64,000 bases of DNA from Bremerella volcania (GTDB lineage Bacteria > Planctomycetota > Planctomycetia > Pirellulales > Pirellulaceae), in contig NZ_CP036289.1 of NCBI RefSeq assembly GCF_007748115.1, positions 5,642,001 through 5,706,000 of the forward strand. The letters run 5' to 3'. Positions 53,953-62,508 of this stretch are shown in pieces (position 1 is the stretch's first letter; the number at the start of each line of letters is the position of its first letter). The notes under the pieces were generated by a model, which searched no databases, was not told the DNA's origin, and saw only the letters and a program-made list of their open reading frames with translations. The translations under genes were made by a program, and so were the position numbers.

Positions 53953-55170
53953 CTACTGGAACCAAACGGCGAATACCAAGAACCGCCCTTCAAACGTTCG
54001 CGAAAGTGTCCTGGCCGTATCCATGGAGACCTTATCTCCTTCTTCCAAGTAAGGAAGTGCCGACACGCCATGGACCCAGCCAATCAGGTCGAAGTTGGTT
54101 GGTTCGGTAAATACACGACGCAGGTTGATACCGCGACCGTCATTGACTCGCCAGTGCGGAAGCAGCTTCTTCCCCTCCAGCACCTCTTCGGCTTCATTCA
54201 GAAACGCCGCCCAGCCTGCGATCCGTTCCTCATTCACGGTAAGTGGCGTTAGGCTCGTCTGCTTGGCGTTGGGGATCCATTCGCGATCATCGTCCGTTTC
54301 CTGCGTGCAATACTCCCAGACCAACCGGCTCTGCGAGATCATGGTCAGCAAATGTTGCCGTGCCACTTCCATTCGCTCCGGCTCCACGAGCTCAAACTTC
54401 ATGAGATGAACCGTCAGTACGGCATCCGCGATTTGATCCATGAAATTGTTTTGTCGTTCCGTGCGAAGCTGTACCAAGGGGGACTCGACCCCTGCGAAAA
54501 AGATGGACGCCGTATTGGTAAAGAATTCGCTCGTATCGTATGCGAGGTACGCTTCGGCCATCGCACGAAGCAAATGGGTATAACCGATCATCCAATGGAC
54601 ATCTGCTTTGTCGAAGCCAATTTCAAACCGCTGCTGATCTTCGTCCAGCTTGGCAGCTCGCCAGGCGACGGCAGTGAAGACTTTCCAGAACGTTTCCGCA
54701 TCCTCGGCTTTGCCATCGCCGTTGAGGTCCATCCGCACCATGCCGACTGGCAGCTTCAACTTGACATCCGGATCGTCGACCTTGGAAAGCTCAGCCTCGG
54801 CGACCGCCAGATCATCGATGAACTGCTGAAGGACTCCTCGCCACTTCTCGTAGGTCAGCTCTTCTGGATCAGGATTCTCCGGCACCGGCATCCGCACGAA
54901 GGGAGCCCGCGGCGCGTCAGGCCGCAGCCCGTAGCGATACAAATTCTGCGACAAGTTCTCCGCCGCAATCAGTACCGAAAAGATCCCCACGGCATACTGC
55001 GCTTCGGCATCCTTCGGCGTCGCCTCAACCCGGGCCTGCATCGCCGATTTGCCTTCAGACAGTTTTCCTTCAATGAGAAAACCTTCAACACCAGCCGTAG
55101 TGGTTTGAGCCAAAGCCTGGACTGAGAACGAGGCAAGGAGAGTGAGCGTCAGCGAAATACGCATGAACAT
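53953..55170 (-). CDS. Secreted protein of unknown function with an EF-hand-like loop
   Basis: A 405-residue exported protein with a signal peptide ending at SVQALAQ. A TPR-like stretch (SEGKSAMQARVEATPKDAEAQYAVG) follows, and then a long helical domain. A single calcium-type loop, DLNGDGKAEDAE, occurs near residue 155. Trp- and acid-rich helices fill the rest. The ATG at 55170 fits better than the ATG at 55179, because AGGA ends exactly at the first. The family is unknown to me; the EF-hand-like loop could be structural. Confidence 0.65.
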   Translation of the reverse strand: MFMRISLTLTLLASFSVQALAQTTTAGVEGFLIEGKLSEGKSAMQARVEATPKDAEAQYAVGIFSVLIAAENLSQNLYRYGLRPDAPRAPFVRMPVPENPDPEELTYEKWRGVLQQFIDDLAVAEAELSKVDDPDVKLKLPVGMVRMDLNGDGKAEDAETFWKVFTAVAWRAAKLDEDQQRFEIGFDKADVHWMIGYTHLLRAMAEAYLAYDTSEFFTNTASIFFAGVESPLVQLRTERQNNFMDQIADAVLTVHLMKFELVEPERMEVARQHLLTMISQSRLVWEYCTQETDDDREWIPNAKQTSLTPLTVNEERIAGWAAFLNEAEEVLEGKKLLPHWRVNDGRGINLRRVFTEPTNFDLIGWVHGVSALPYLEEGDKVSMDTARTLSRTFEGRFLVFAVWFQ

Positions 55171-55318
55171 GGTAGGCATTCCTGAAGTAAAAAGAGGCGC
55201 GAACCAGTGCTGTGAGCCTTGGGGGCACCGAGGTTCGTTTGGAAGGAGTACTAAAGGAGGACGCGAAAAGTTTGAGGGAATAGGTCAAACTTTTCTGACA
55301 CATATCGCGGGCATCTCC

Positions 55319-55753
55319 TCACTCCCCAATAATTTTCACCAAAATCCGCTTCCGCCGCCGCCCATCAAACTCGTAGTAGAAGATGTGCTCCCACGGTCCA
55401 AGATGGAGCTTTCCATCCGTGATCGCGACGACTACCTCTCTACCCATGATCTGCCGCTTGTGGTGAGCATCCGCATTGTCTTCCCCGGTTCGGTTGTGAA
55501 GATAGCCACCTCTTGCGGGGTCGGTCCCAGGATTGAAAGGGACCAGGTCTTCAAGCCATCTCTCGTAGTCAGCATGAAGACCGCTCTCGTTGTCATTGAT
55601 AAAGACGCTTGCGGTGATATGCATCGCGTTGACAAGAATCAGGCCATCTTGCACACCGCTCTCAGCGACGAGTTTCTCTATCTCTCGATGAATGGAAACG
55701 ATCGCCCGCCGCTGTGGGATATCCATCCAGAGTTCTCTGGTCAGCGTCTTCAA
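55319..55753 (-). CDS. yjbQ: YjbQ-family (UPF0047) protein
   Basis: A 144-residue UPF0047/YjbQ protein. The His-Asp-rich core [32 protein letters not shown] and the [24 protein letters not shown] end are typical; a few members have been linked to thiamine phosphate synthesis. Conserved His residues probably bind a metal. The start is a TTG, supported by GGAGG seven bases upstream. The next gene upstream in the same direction is more than 600 bases away. Confidence 0.9.
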   Translation of the reverse strand: MKTLTRELWMDIPQRRAIVSIHREIEKLVAESGVQDGLILVNAMHITASVFINDNESGLHADYERWLEDLVPFNPGTDPARGGYLHNRTGEDNADAHHKRQIMGREVVVAITDGKLHLGPWEHIFYYEFDGRRRKRILVKIIGE

Positions 55754-56386
55754 GTCTCATCCTCCAAAAAGGTGCATCAGCGAAATCGTGGGGAATCCGT
55801 AGCGTCGCGGCCCTTGGCCTGCCAATCAGCTTGGGAGTCGATTTTAGAGTAGGATCGCGTTAGAAGCGATGTGAAGCCGATCATGAGCCGGCAAATGCAG
55901 GAATCTTCAACAAAGGGGCTAGGGCCGATCACCCGAAAAGCGGAAATCCCTGCCGCCTGCCCCTTTTTACTTATTCAGGGATCGCAACGCGATTTGTAAT
56001 TTGCGAACTCATCAGACTCACTTTTAATAAACTGCAGTCTTATTACTGAATAACTACACCAAACATTTTGGCGACCGCTATCGTTTGGATGACGGTGGGG
56101 GCAATAGAGTTGGGCCGAGTCAAATGCACAATCGGTCTTTCCACGGGCCATCGACAATTCATGGAAATTACACAATGGCCGTTTTTTCTCCTCGTCCTAT
56201 GGGGGTCAAGAAAGCCGCATATGGAAGAGTCTCTTGCGCAATACGGATATCAGGAGAAAATGCGACTACTCTGTTTTTTTGCCGATGTGGCGAGCTGCAC
56301 TATTGCCGGTAGATTTGAGCCCGTTCACAGCAATCTCTTGCACGTAAACACAGCGACTGAGAACGTCGCAGGTAAGCGGAATAGCG
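55754..56386. other. Intergenic region with a hairpin and an orphan reading frame
   Basis: These 630 bases separate yjbQ from the nuclease/phosphatase gene. At 55912-55967 AAAGGGGC and GCCCCTTTTT can pair over a 39-base loop containing further complementarity, so a terminator-like structure is possible on the plus strand. From about 55970 the base composition is visibly richer in A and T than the flanks. No gene in it is convincing. Confidence 0.45.
56031..56312 (+). other. Orphan open frame, possible remnant or repeat copy
   Basis: The plus-strand frame from 56031 to the stop at 56310-56312 is open for 93 codons and reads like protein in part (HFGDRYRLDDGGGNRVGPSQ, RSFHGPSTIHGNY). It has no good start codon or ribosome-binding site. 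It could be a fragment of a repeated element, a small-protein gene or chance. Confidence 0.25.
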
Positions 56387-57187
56387 CTAGTTCGAGGCAG
56401 GTTCTGACCACTCAAGTACGGCCAGAATGCCGCGATGATCCGATGCGACCACCCCGTCGAGCAAGCGACATTCGACGACTTTCCATCCCATGTTAGGACG
56501 AAGCAGGATGTAGTCGATTTGCCGAGTTGGTTGGTCGCTGGGAATCGTGGGTAGGACCTCCCTATTGGAGCGTATCCAGTCTTTTTCCAGGAGCATCAGC
56601 GGTTTGCTCTCCGGCAGCGCATTCAAATCGCCAGCCAGCAGAGCAGGGCGGTCGCCCCAGTCACGAGTCAACTGTGCAATCATCTCGCAAGATGCAATAC
56701 GCTCGTTTTCATCCGGTCGATGGTCGTAATGGGTCGCTAAGAACTTCAGCGGCAGCTTGAAGCCTGGCACCGCAATATCAGCCTCCATCACCCCTCGCTG
56801 TTCCCCGTTGGCCAGCGAGGGAAGTTGATGATTCGTAGAAGAGATGGATGCATACCGGGTCAAAATAGCGTTACCGTAGTGACCACCTTGAAGGTCAATG
56901 TTGCCACCGAAGACACCATTCATCTCCAGCAGTCTGGCAAGTTCAGCTGCTTGATCGACGTTGCCCGTCCGCTTGGTGTTTCGATCGACTTCCTGCAGGG
57001 CGATAATATCCGGCTTGGCATCACTCACGACTTGAGCGATGCGCGAAAGATCGAGCTTGCCGTCGGTTCCTTCACCGTGGTGAATGTTGTAGCTGACGAC
57101 GCGGATCCGTATCGGTTCATCCGCCGATGCTGTTGGCGCAAAAACTAGCGCCAGCAATACCATCAATATTTTCAAAGAAGTCGACAT
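56387..57187 (-). CDS. Secreted endonuclease/exonuclease/phosphatase-family protein
   Basis: A 266-residue exported member of the EEP superfamily. The signal peptide ends near APTASAD. Motifs are VVSYNIHHGEG, DIIALQEVD (catalytic Glu), LLAGDLNALPES (Asp-Leu-Asn) and VVASDHRGILAVLE (the final Asp-His pair). It cleaves phosphodiester or phosphate-ester bonds of an unknown substrate. The ATG at 57187 is 15 bases after the end of the FAD-dependent oxidoreductase gene, so the two are co-transcribed. Confidence 0.9.
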   Translation of the reverse strand: MSTSLKILMVLLALVFAPTASADEPIRIRVVSYNIHHGEGTDGKLDLSRIAQVVSDAKPDIIALQEVDRNTKRTGNVDQAAELARLLEMNGVFGGNIDLQGGHYGNAILTRYASISSTNHQLPSLANGEQRGVMEADIAVPGFKLPLKFLATHYDHRPDENERIASCEMIAQLTRDWGDRPALLAGDLNALPESKPLMLLEKDWIRSNREVLPTIPSDQPTRQIDYILLRPNMGWKVVECRLLDGVVASDHRGILAVLEWSEPASN

Positions 57188-57202
57188 CGAATCACTTCGC
57201 AC

Positions 57203-59269
57203 CTATTTCACTGGCAGAAGTACAACCGCATCGGCAACCACGTAGCCGTCGACCCCTTCGTTGGTCAGCGTAACGATCGTCTCGCCGCTAAGATCGAACT
57301 TGCCCAGCGAGACAAAGACTTTGTCGACGCTTGGATCCTTCTTCTGATTGATCGTCCCCGAAAAGACTTCCTTCCCCTGGGCGGTGACCGTTACCGGCAC
57401 GTTCGAGGCGCGATTGGGATTGCTGGAATAGGCGACACGGACGTCATACTTGCCAGCTTCCAACTTGGGAACTTTGAAGGCGATCGACTTCTTGCCTTGG
57501 CCCTTGTTTTCATCGTGCACGTAGCCTGTCCCGACGAACCCTGAAACGGAACTGCTGACCGGCCAAGCACCGGTCTTTTCGGCCTGGGTGTCGTCGACCA
57601 CGATCCCTTCCAGCTTCTTCGGGTCGATCATTTGCTTAGGATAAGAAGGCTTCCGTTCCATTTCCAGAACCTGGCCATCTTTCACAAGCCGCTGACTCAG
57701 TTCGGCATACTCGACGTCCTGAACGGCAATGTTTTGATCGATCGCCATGCAAGCCGCGGTGGCGGCCGATTGACCGAGGATCATGAATACCGGTTCCATG
57801 CGGATCGAGCCGTAAGCAATGTGCGAGGACGAAACACATACTGGCACCAACAAGTTCGTGCACTCTTCCTTCTTGGGAGTCACGCTGTCATAGCTGATCG
57901 GGTAAGGCCCGCCGGGGCTGATCTGGATATCCCCTTCATTACGGACATACCCCTTGTCGGTGACGAACCGTTGAACATTATGCGAGTCCATGTTGTACGA
58001 CCCCATGCCGATGCTCTTCGGCGTGGGAACTTGTGCTCGCAGCATCGGCTCGCACATCACGACTGGACCGATCATACGTCGAGCTTCGCGAACATAGATC
58101 TGGTGCGGCCAGTTGCCGTTATCGACGAACTCATCCTTGGCCAGCCCCCACTTGTTCATGCGATCTTGTATGTCTTTCGGAATGGACGGATCGTTGGCGA
58201 TGAAGTAGAGCCAGCCCTTTTGATACGTTTCGTGCTCGCGAATGATTTCCTTGCGTCGCTCGTACGAAGCTTCGGGATAGTCATAATTCATCCCAATGTT
58301 GTCGGTCGAGAACGCCCCGTGGTTGTTCGTATCGGTTTTGAAATTCGGAGCAGGATCGAACTTGTTAAAGACCCCCTTCCAGCCACCCTTGAGGTAACGA
58401 GCCAGCAACGCGTACTGCTTGGGGTCATAGCCCTCGGGCTTGGGGAATTTGACCTGATTGTCGGCTGCCGTGGTCAAACACATGCGAAAACAGTAGGCTT
58501 GAATCTTATCGTCGCCACTTCCATCGGGGCCTGGCTTGTCCGCGGAAATACGCGGCAGCAATCCGCTACTTGGATCCCCTTCGACGACATAGGGATCGGT
58601 TGGATATTCGAATTGATGGCTGTGGGCACGTGCGACTTGCACACCGTTGATCGTTTCACCGTAAACGTCATTCGATTCACGTCCGACGTGGTACGACACG
58701 CCAGCGGCTGCCATCAAATCCCCTTCGTAGGTTGTGTCGAGGAAGACCTTGCCGGTGTAGGTGTTTCCATCGAGCGTCGTAATGCTGACGATCTTTCCAT
58801 CGACCTTCTTCACGCCATTGGCGCGATCGAGCCATTGATCGCGAACGACGGGGATATTGTACTCTTCGACGAGTTGCTCAAACACCTTCTCAGCGACATG
58901 GGGTTCGAAGACCCACATCGCGCTGTCGTTCTTACGATAGCGGCTGTATTGGCCAGCCTTTTGTTGACGCCAGGCTTCTGGCTGATCGTAGTGTTTTTTG
59001 ACGCGCTCGTAGAAGTCGAGCGACAGACCACCGATGGCGTCCTTGTTCCCGCTGTCGGTCCAGCCGAGACCACCGCTCGAGAGACCGCCAAGATGCTTGT
59101 CAGGCGAAACAACGACGACCGTCTTACCCATTTTCTTGACTTGAACGGCGGCCGTGATCGCAGCGGAGGTCCCTCCATAAATGACAACGTCATAATTTTG
59201 CGGGGCAGCAAAAAGGGAAGTCGCCATAGCCGACAGCGCAAAGGCAGAAGCAAAAAGACATCGAATCAC
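57203..59269 (-). CDS. Secreted FAD-dependent oxidoreductase with a golvesin-like C-terminal domain
   Basis: A 688-residue exported flavoprotein. The signal peptide ends at SLFAAP, and the FAD motif is VVIYGGTSAAITAAVQVKKMGK. The catalytic region GGLGWTDSG and ARMIGPVV fit the FAD_oxidored family (PF12831). From about residue 565 a beta-sandwich (IAFKVPKLEAGKYDVRVAYSSN) resembles the golvesin/xanthan-lyase-like accessory domain, which suggests binding to a polysaccharide. Start codon is GTG. It is followed by the secreted EEP protein, and both may act on the same extracellular material. Confidence 0.85.
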   Translation of the reverse strand: MIRCLFASAFALSAMATSLFAAPQNYDVVIYGGTSAAITAAVQVKKMGKTVVVVSPDKHLGGLSSGGLGWTDSGNKDAIGGLSLDFYERVKKHYDQPEAWRQQKAGQYSRYRKNDSAMWVFEPHVAEKVFEQLVEEYNIPVVRDQWLDRANGVKKVDGKIVSITTLDGNTYTGKVFLDTTYEGDLMAAAGVSYHVGRESNDVYGETINGVQVARAHSHQFEYPTDPYVVEGDPSSGLLPRISADKPGPDGSGDDKIQAYCFRMCLTTAADNQVKFPKPEGYDPKQYALLARYLKGGWKGVFNKFDPAPNFKTDTNNHGAFSTDNIGMNYDYPEASYERRKEIIREHETYQKGWLYFIANDPSIPKDIQDRMNKWGLAKDEFVDNGNWPHQIYVREARRMIGPVVMCEPMLRAQVPTPKSIGMGSYNMDSHNVQRFVTDKGYVRNEGDIQISPGGPYPISYDSVTPKKEECTNLLVPVCVSSSHIAYGSIRMEPVFMILGQSAATAACMAIDQNIAVQDVEYAELSQRLVKDGQVLEMERKPSYPKQMIDPKKLEGIVVDDTQAEKTGAWPVSSSVSGFVGTGYVHDENKGQGKKSIAFKVPKLEAGKYDVRVAYSSNPNRASNVPVTVTAQGKEVFSGTINQKKDPSVDKVFVSLGKFDLSGETIVTLTNEGVDGYVVADAVVLLPVK

Positions 59270-59678
59270 GGGAAGAACTCCAAAAGGCAGGGGTTTTTGA
59301 GGTTCTATTATGGTAGCCCAAAGTTAAGGTCGATCAATCCACCCAGAAACTCTCCCTGCGCTGCCTAATACGCCAATAGACGGTTGCATCCATTCATCGT
59401 CACCTCCCTGGCAACAACGCACCGACAACTTCCATAAATAAACGAAGGAATCGTCCCAGAGAACGACTCTTTGCCCAATTCGCCTGCCACGGTCCGTTGA
59501 CCCATCGCTGCCAATCCAGAATCTGGTGTTTCGGAATTTGCCGCTTCCGTGCGGCGTAGTCCTGTCGGCAGGAACTTCACGAAACGCTAACCGAGTAGCA
59601 CGTTTCGTGAAGAGGCAGCGAATTTATACTCAAGGTGTTTGTCTATTCTCCACCGCGAGTTGTGTCACTCAGGCCATC
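59270..59678. other. Divergent region between the FAD oxidoreductase and the glycosyltransferase
   Basis: No gene is evident in these 409 bases; an in-frame upstream extension of the glycosyltransferase is judged non-coding. The right half contains three tandem stem-loops (next entry). I place no promoter in the left half. Confidence 0.45.
59540..59612 (+). other. Three tandem stem-loops in the glycosyltransferase leader
   Basis: GCCGC-TTCCGT-GCGGC (59540-59555), CCTG-TCGG-CAGG (59561-59572) and CTTCACGAAACG/CGTTTCGTGAAG (59575-59586 and 59601-59612, perfect 12-base arms) lie in a row. In the long hairpin CTA/TAG can extend the stem after a 2-base bulge. It ends 66 bases before the ATG. There is no T-run, so it is not a simple terminator; an RNA element or a regulator/recombination site is possible. 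Confidence 0.6.
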
Positions 59679-60527
59679 ATGTCAGAACCCAATTCTTCCG
59701 TGCACGACCAACCGCTTGTTTCGGTACTGATGCCCGTATGGAATCCCCACCCTCGCCTTTTTCCAGAGGCGCTGGAGAGCATCCTCAATCAGACCTATCA
59801 GAATTTGCAGATCGTTATCGTGGAAGATCCCTCTGAACGTGACGGGCGAGAAATGATTGCTCATGTAAAGGATGACCGTATCCTCCATGTTAGCAACCCG
59901 CATCGAACTGGTGGCCTTGCCGATCAGCTTAACCAAGGACTTCAACTGGCCACCGCCGAATTGGTGGCTCGCGGAGATGCGGACGATCTGTGGGAACCCC
60001 ATCGCGTTGCGACTCAAGTAGAGTGCTTTCAGAAAGAACCGGATCTGGATGTCCTGGGAAGCACACTTAACATTATCGACGACGACGGGAAACACCTTGG
60101 CTTCCGGGATTATCCCCGCACGCATGAAGAGATCGTCAAAGCACTACGCAGATACTGTGCGATCGCTCATCCAGTGGTGATGTTCAAGCGTGATGCCGTC
60201 TTAAAAGTTGGCGGATACCAAACCGACTTCTTTGTCGAAGACTATGACCTTTGGTGCCGGCTGGCAATCGCCGGAGCCAAGTTTGCCAACCATCCCGAAC
60301 CGTTGATTCGTTACCGAGTTCACCCGGAAGGCATGAAGAGCACCAAGCTCAAGAAGCAACTGGGAGAAACCATTCGCATGAAGGAGACTCACTTTCGCGG
60401 ACAGATGATCGCGGCGGATCGGATGCGTTTGCTGGCCGAGCGGGCCCTCATGATGATGCCGAGCAAATTCGTTCTCTGGCTATTTGGCCAGATGACCTTC
60501 AGCAAGCAACTTCCCTCGTCTACCTAG
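59679..60527 (+). CDS. Family 2 glycosyltransferase
   Basis: A 282-residue GT-A glycosyltransferase. The N-terminal VSVLMPVWNPHPRLFPEALESILNQTYQN and the DxD-type motif ARGDADDLWEPHR are typical of family 2, and ETDFFVEDYDLWCRLAIAG is the usual acceptor-side acidic motif. It uses a nucleotide sugar for cell-envelope polysaccharide or lipid glycosylation. The start is the ATG at 59679, since upstream codons in frame lie within the stem-loop region. No other glycan gene is next to it. Confidence 0.92.
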   Translation: MSEPNSSVHDQPLVSVLMPVWNPHPRLFPEALESILNQTYQNLQIVIVEDPSERDGREMIAHVKDDRILHVSNPHRTGGLADQLNQGLQLATAELVARGDADDLWEPHRVATQVECFQKEPDLDVLGSTLNIIDDDGKHLGFRDYPRTHEEIVKALRRYCAIAHPVVMFKRDAVLKVGGYQTDFFVEDYDLWCRLAIAGAKFANHPEPLIRYRVHPEGMKSTKLKKQLGETIRMKETHFRGQMIAADRMRLLAERALMMMPSKFVLWLFGQMTFSKQLPSST

Positions 60528-60613
60528 GCATGAGCCGATGAATATCGTTGGCACGCTTTGCGCATCAGGTTTCGTTTGAGTGAATGAAACCCGTCCTGAA
60601 GGGAGCAACAACC

Positions 60614-60874
60614 ATGGGCATTATCTCTTGGATCGTATTCGGCCTGATTGCCGGAGCTTTGGCCAAATTCCTCTTCCCCGGAGACGACCCAGGTGGCTGC
60701 ATCGTGACCATCATTATTGGTGTCGTTGGAGCCATGGTAGGAGGATTTATCATGACCGGACTAGGATATGGAACGGTCACCGGCTTCAATCTGTACAGCT
60801 TTTTTGTAGCGATATTGGGCTCGATGGTCGTCCTGGCCATCTACCGCGTTTTAATGGGCAGGAAAGCCGAATAG
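60614..60874 (+). CDS. GlsB/YeaQ/YmgE-type small membrane protein
   Basis: An 86-residue membrane protein with three hydrophobic segments. The ISWIVFGLIAGALAKFLFPG start and the GCIVTIIIGVVGAMVGGF middle are the transglycosylase-associated (YeaQ/YmgE) family, known for stress-linked expression. GAAGGGAG precedes the ATG at 60614. The 3' end lies near the arsenic operon terminator, which may also stop its transcript. Confidence 0.93.
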   Translation: MGIISWIVFGLIAGALAKFLFPGDDPGGCIVTIIIGVVGAMVGGFIMTGLGYGTVTGFNLYSFFVAILGSMVVLAIYRVLMGRKAE

Positions 60875-60886
60875 AAGCTTCTCCGC

Positions 60887-60931
60887 AAGAAAAGACGACA
60901 GCCTGATGATTGACCATCAGGCTGCATCGTC
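60887..60931 (-). terminator. Intrinsic terminator of the arsenic operon
   Basis: On the minus strand CAGCCTGATG pairs with CATCAGGCTG around a 6-base loop (perfect 10-base stem, 60899-60924), with outer GACGA/TCGTC arms. It is followed by TTTTCTT. The position is just after the arsI stop, so it ends the ars transcript. Confidence 0.8.
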
Positions 60932-60939
60932 AAGCAAGC

Positions 60940-61404
60940 TTACAATTGGATCTGCGACAGGTTGGGACTGCAGCAGCCGGACTGTTCGTACAGTTCGTCC
61001 TTCGCGTCGGCATTCATGACGACGAAGACTTCCCATTTATGACCATCCGGGTCCGCGACCCAGACCTTGTCCTGCACGGCGTAACAACAGGTCGTCGCTT
61101 CTTCCTGCATCACTTTGTATCCGGCCGCTTCGAAACGCTTGGCCGCGGCATGCACTTCGGCAATGGTCTTCACTTGAATGCCGAAATGAGCGGAACCTTG
61201 TTCGACCTGGAAAGGCTCATCAATCTGATTCAACGAAAGATTCACTGAAGGATCGACTGGCTCGAACTTGGCGTACCGAGGTCGTACCTTGCTGGGGGCT
61301 GTCCCCAGCAGCATTTCATAGAACTTCTGCGATGCTTCCAGATTCGACACATTCAATGCGACATGAATGCGAAAGCTGCCGGGAAAATCAACTACGGATT
61401 GCAT
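60940..61404 (-). CDS. arsI: ArsI/CadI-family organoarsenical-handling dioxygenase
   Basis: A 154-residue vicinal-oxygen-chelate protein. Metal residues His14 (FRIHVALN), His73 (SAHFGIQV) and Glu125 (HKWEVF) are in place. The Cys106-Cys107 pair in EEATTCCYAVQDKVWV is the organoarsenical-binding motif of ArsI C-As lyases; a second CC pair lies near residue 144. Known ArsI proteins break C-As bonds of trivalent organoarsenicals. It is the last gene of the operon, one base after arsC. Confidence 0.88.
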   Translation of the reverse strand: MQSVVDFPGSFRIHVALNVSNLEASQKFYEMLLGTAPSKVRPRYAKFEPVDPSVNLSLNQIDEPFQVEQGSAHFGIQVKTIAEVHAAAKRFEAAGYKVMQEEATTCCYAVQDKVWVADPDGHKWEVFVVMNADAKDELYEQSGCCSPNLSQIQL

Positions 61405-61405
61405 C

Positions 61406-61816
61406 TTAGACTCCTAAATACTGACCAATCTTGGCCTTGATTTCATCGCGTACACGGCGAAACGTCGGCATCTTTTCCTCGTTCGTTCCCTTGGCATCGG
61501 CCGGGTCATCGAATGGCCAATGCAAGGTCTCCTTCGCTTCAGGATAAATGGGGCACTCTTCCTTGGCGTTATCACAAACCGTAACGACCAGATCAAAAGG
61601 TTGATGCTGAAAGTCCTGGGCCGACTTGCTTTCGTACCCACTAATATCAATGCCCAACTCTTTCATCGCTTCAATCGCCAGGGGATGGACGTAGCCTGAA
61701 GGTTTCGAGCCGGCGGAGTAAGCATCCCACTCCCCCTGACCAAGCTCGGCCCAAAGCGCTTCCGCCATTTGTGATCGGCACGAGTTTCCCGTGCATAAGA
61801 TCAAGACACGTTTCAT
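61406..61816 (-). CDS. arsC: Arsenate reductase, thioredoxin-coupled type
   Basis: A 136-residue LMW-phosphatase-fold arsenate reductase. The P-loop CTGNSCRS gives Cys8 and Cys13, and Cys81 and Cys88 in VTVCDNAKEECP supply the relay disulfide, as in the thioredoxin-linked ArsC group; Asp103 or Asp105 in PFDDPADA is the acid. It reduces As(V) to As(III). The start overlaps the aqpS stop by four bases. The longer upstream frame is inside aqpS and is rejected. Confidence 0.95.
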   Translation of the reverse strand: MKRVLILCTGNSCRSQMAEALWAELGQGEWDAYSAGSKPSGYVHPLAIEAMKELGIDISGYESKSAQDFQHQPFDLVVTVCDNAKEECPIYPEAKETLHWPFDDPADAKGTNEEKMPTFRRVRDEIKAKIGQYLGV

Positions 61817-62508
61817 GACACTTCCTCCATCGCATGATGTTCCGATTCCGGGTTCGAATCGGATTCTGTTTCCGTTTGAATGAATTGATAGGCAAACACG
61901 GCCAGGATCGCACCGGCAATCGTCGCCACGATATAGATCCACAGGTATTCCAAGCGTCCGCTCACCAAGGCCGGAGCAATCGAGCGCGCCGGGTTCATCG
62001 ACGCCCCGCAAATGGGGCCGGCGAACATCGCTTCCAAGCCAACCGTGGCTCCGATGGCGGCACCGGCCATGATGCCTTTTTCCTTCGCTCCCGTAGCGAC
62101 GTTCAAAATGACGAACATCAATAGAAACGTAAGGATCACTTCCAGCACGAATGACTGCCACCAGGATCCCGCAGGCAGCGTAGCCCCCAGCGTGGCATGC
62201 TCCATGAATAGCACCCGTAACGTCGTACTTGCTGCGATTGCCCCCACGAGTTGAGCAATGATGTAGGGAACGACTTCTTTGCCCTCAAACTGGCGAGCCG
62301 TCCAAAATCCGATCGTTACCGCTGGATTAAGATGCGCCCCAGATACATCACCGATCGCGTAAATCAATGCCATGACAATCATTCCGAAAGTCAGGGCAAT
62401 CCCTACATGCGTAACGGACTGTTGGGTCAAGTCATTAACGACGATAGCGCCCGTCCCAGCGAAGACGAGGGCAAACGTTCCAATGACTTCCGCCACATAG
62501 CGTCTCAC
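61813..62508 (-). CDS. aqpS: MIP-family aquaporin (AqpS-like) of the arsenic operon
   Basis: A 231-residue aquaglyceroporin-type channel. The two NPA motifs are at 61-63 (GAHLNPAVT) and 172-174 (GASMNPARS), with six membrane helices and a hydrophilic C-tail. In Sinorhizobium the ars operon contains AqpS, which lets As(III) leave the cell after ArsC makes it; the same arrangement is likely here. It starts at a GTG overlapping the arsR stop and overlaps arsC. No arsB or acr3 gene is present in the operon. Confidence 0.92.
   Translation of the reverse strand: MRRYVAEVIGTFALVFAGTGAIVVNDLTQQSVTHVGIALTFGMIVMALIYAIGDVSGAHLNPAVTIGFWTARQFEGKEVVPYIIAQLVGAIAASTTLRVLFMEHATLGATLPAGSWWQSFVLEVILTFLLMFVILNVATGAKEKGIMAGAAIGATVGLEAMFAGPICGASMNPARSIAPALVSGRLEYLWIYIVATIAGAILAVFAYQFIQTETESDSNPESEHHAMEEVS

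Noticed and set aside
57632-59368. Long plus-strand frame of 578 codons
   Set aside because: It lies opposite the FAD oxidoreductase gene, which has a signal peptide and clear motifs; the frame has no recognisable protein features and is a codon-bias shadow.
59575-59612. Integron attC site
   Set aside because: The 12-base inverted repeat looked similar, but the RYYYAAC and GTTRRRY core sites are not both present.
61817-62161. Extension of arsC to an upstream start
   Set aside because: The extra residues lie entirely inside aqpS in another frame; ArsC begins at the usual MKRVLILCTGNSCRS.
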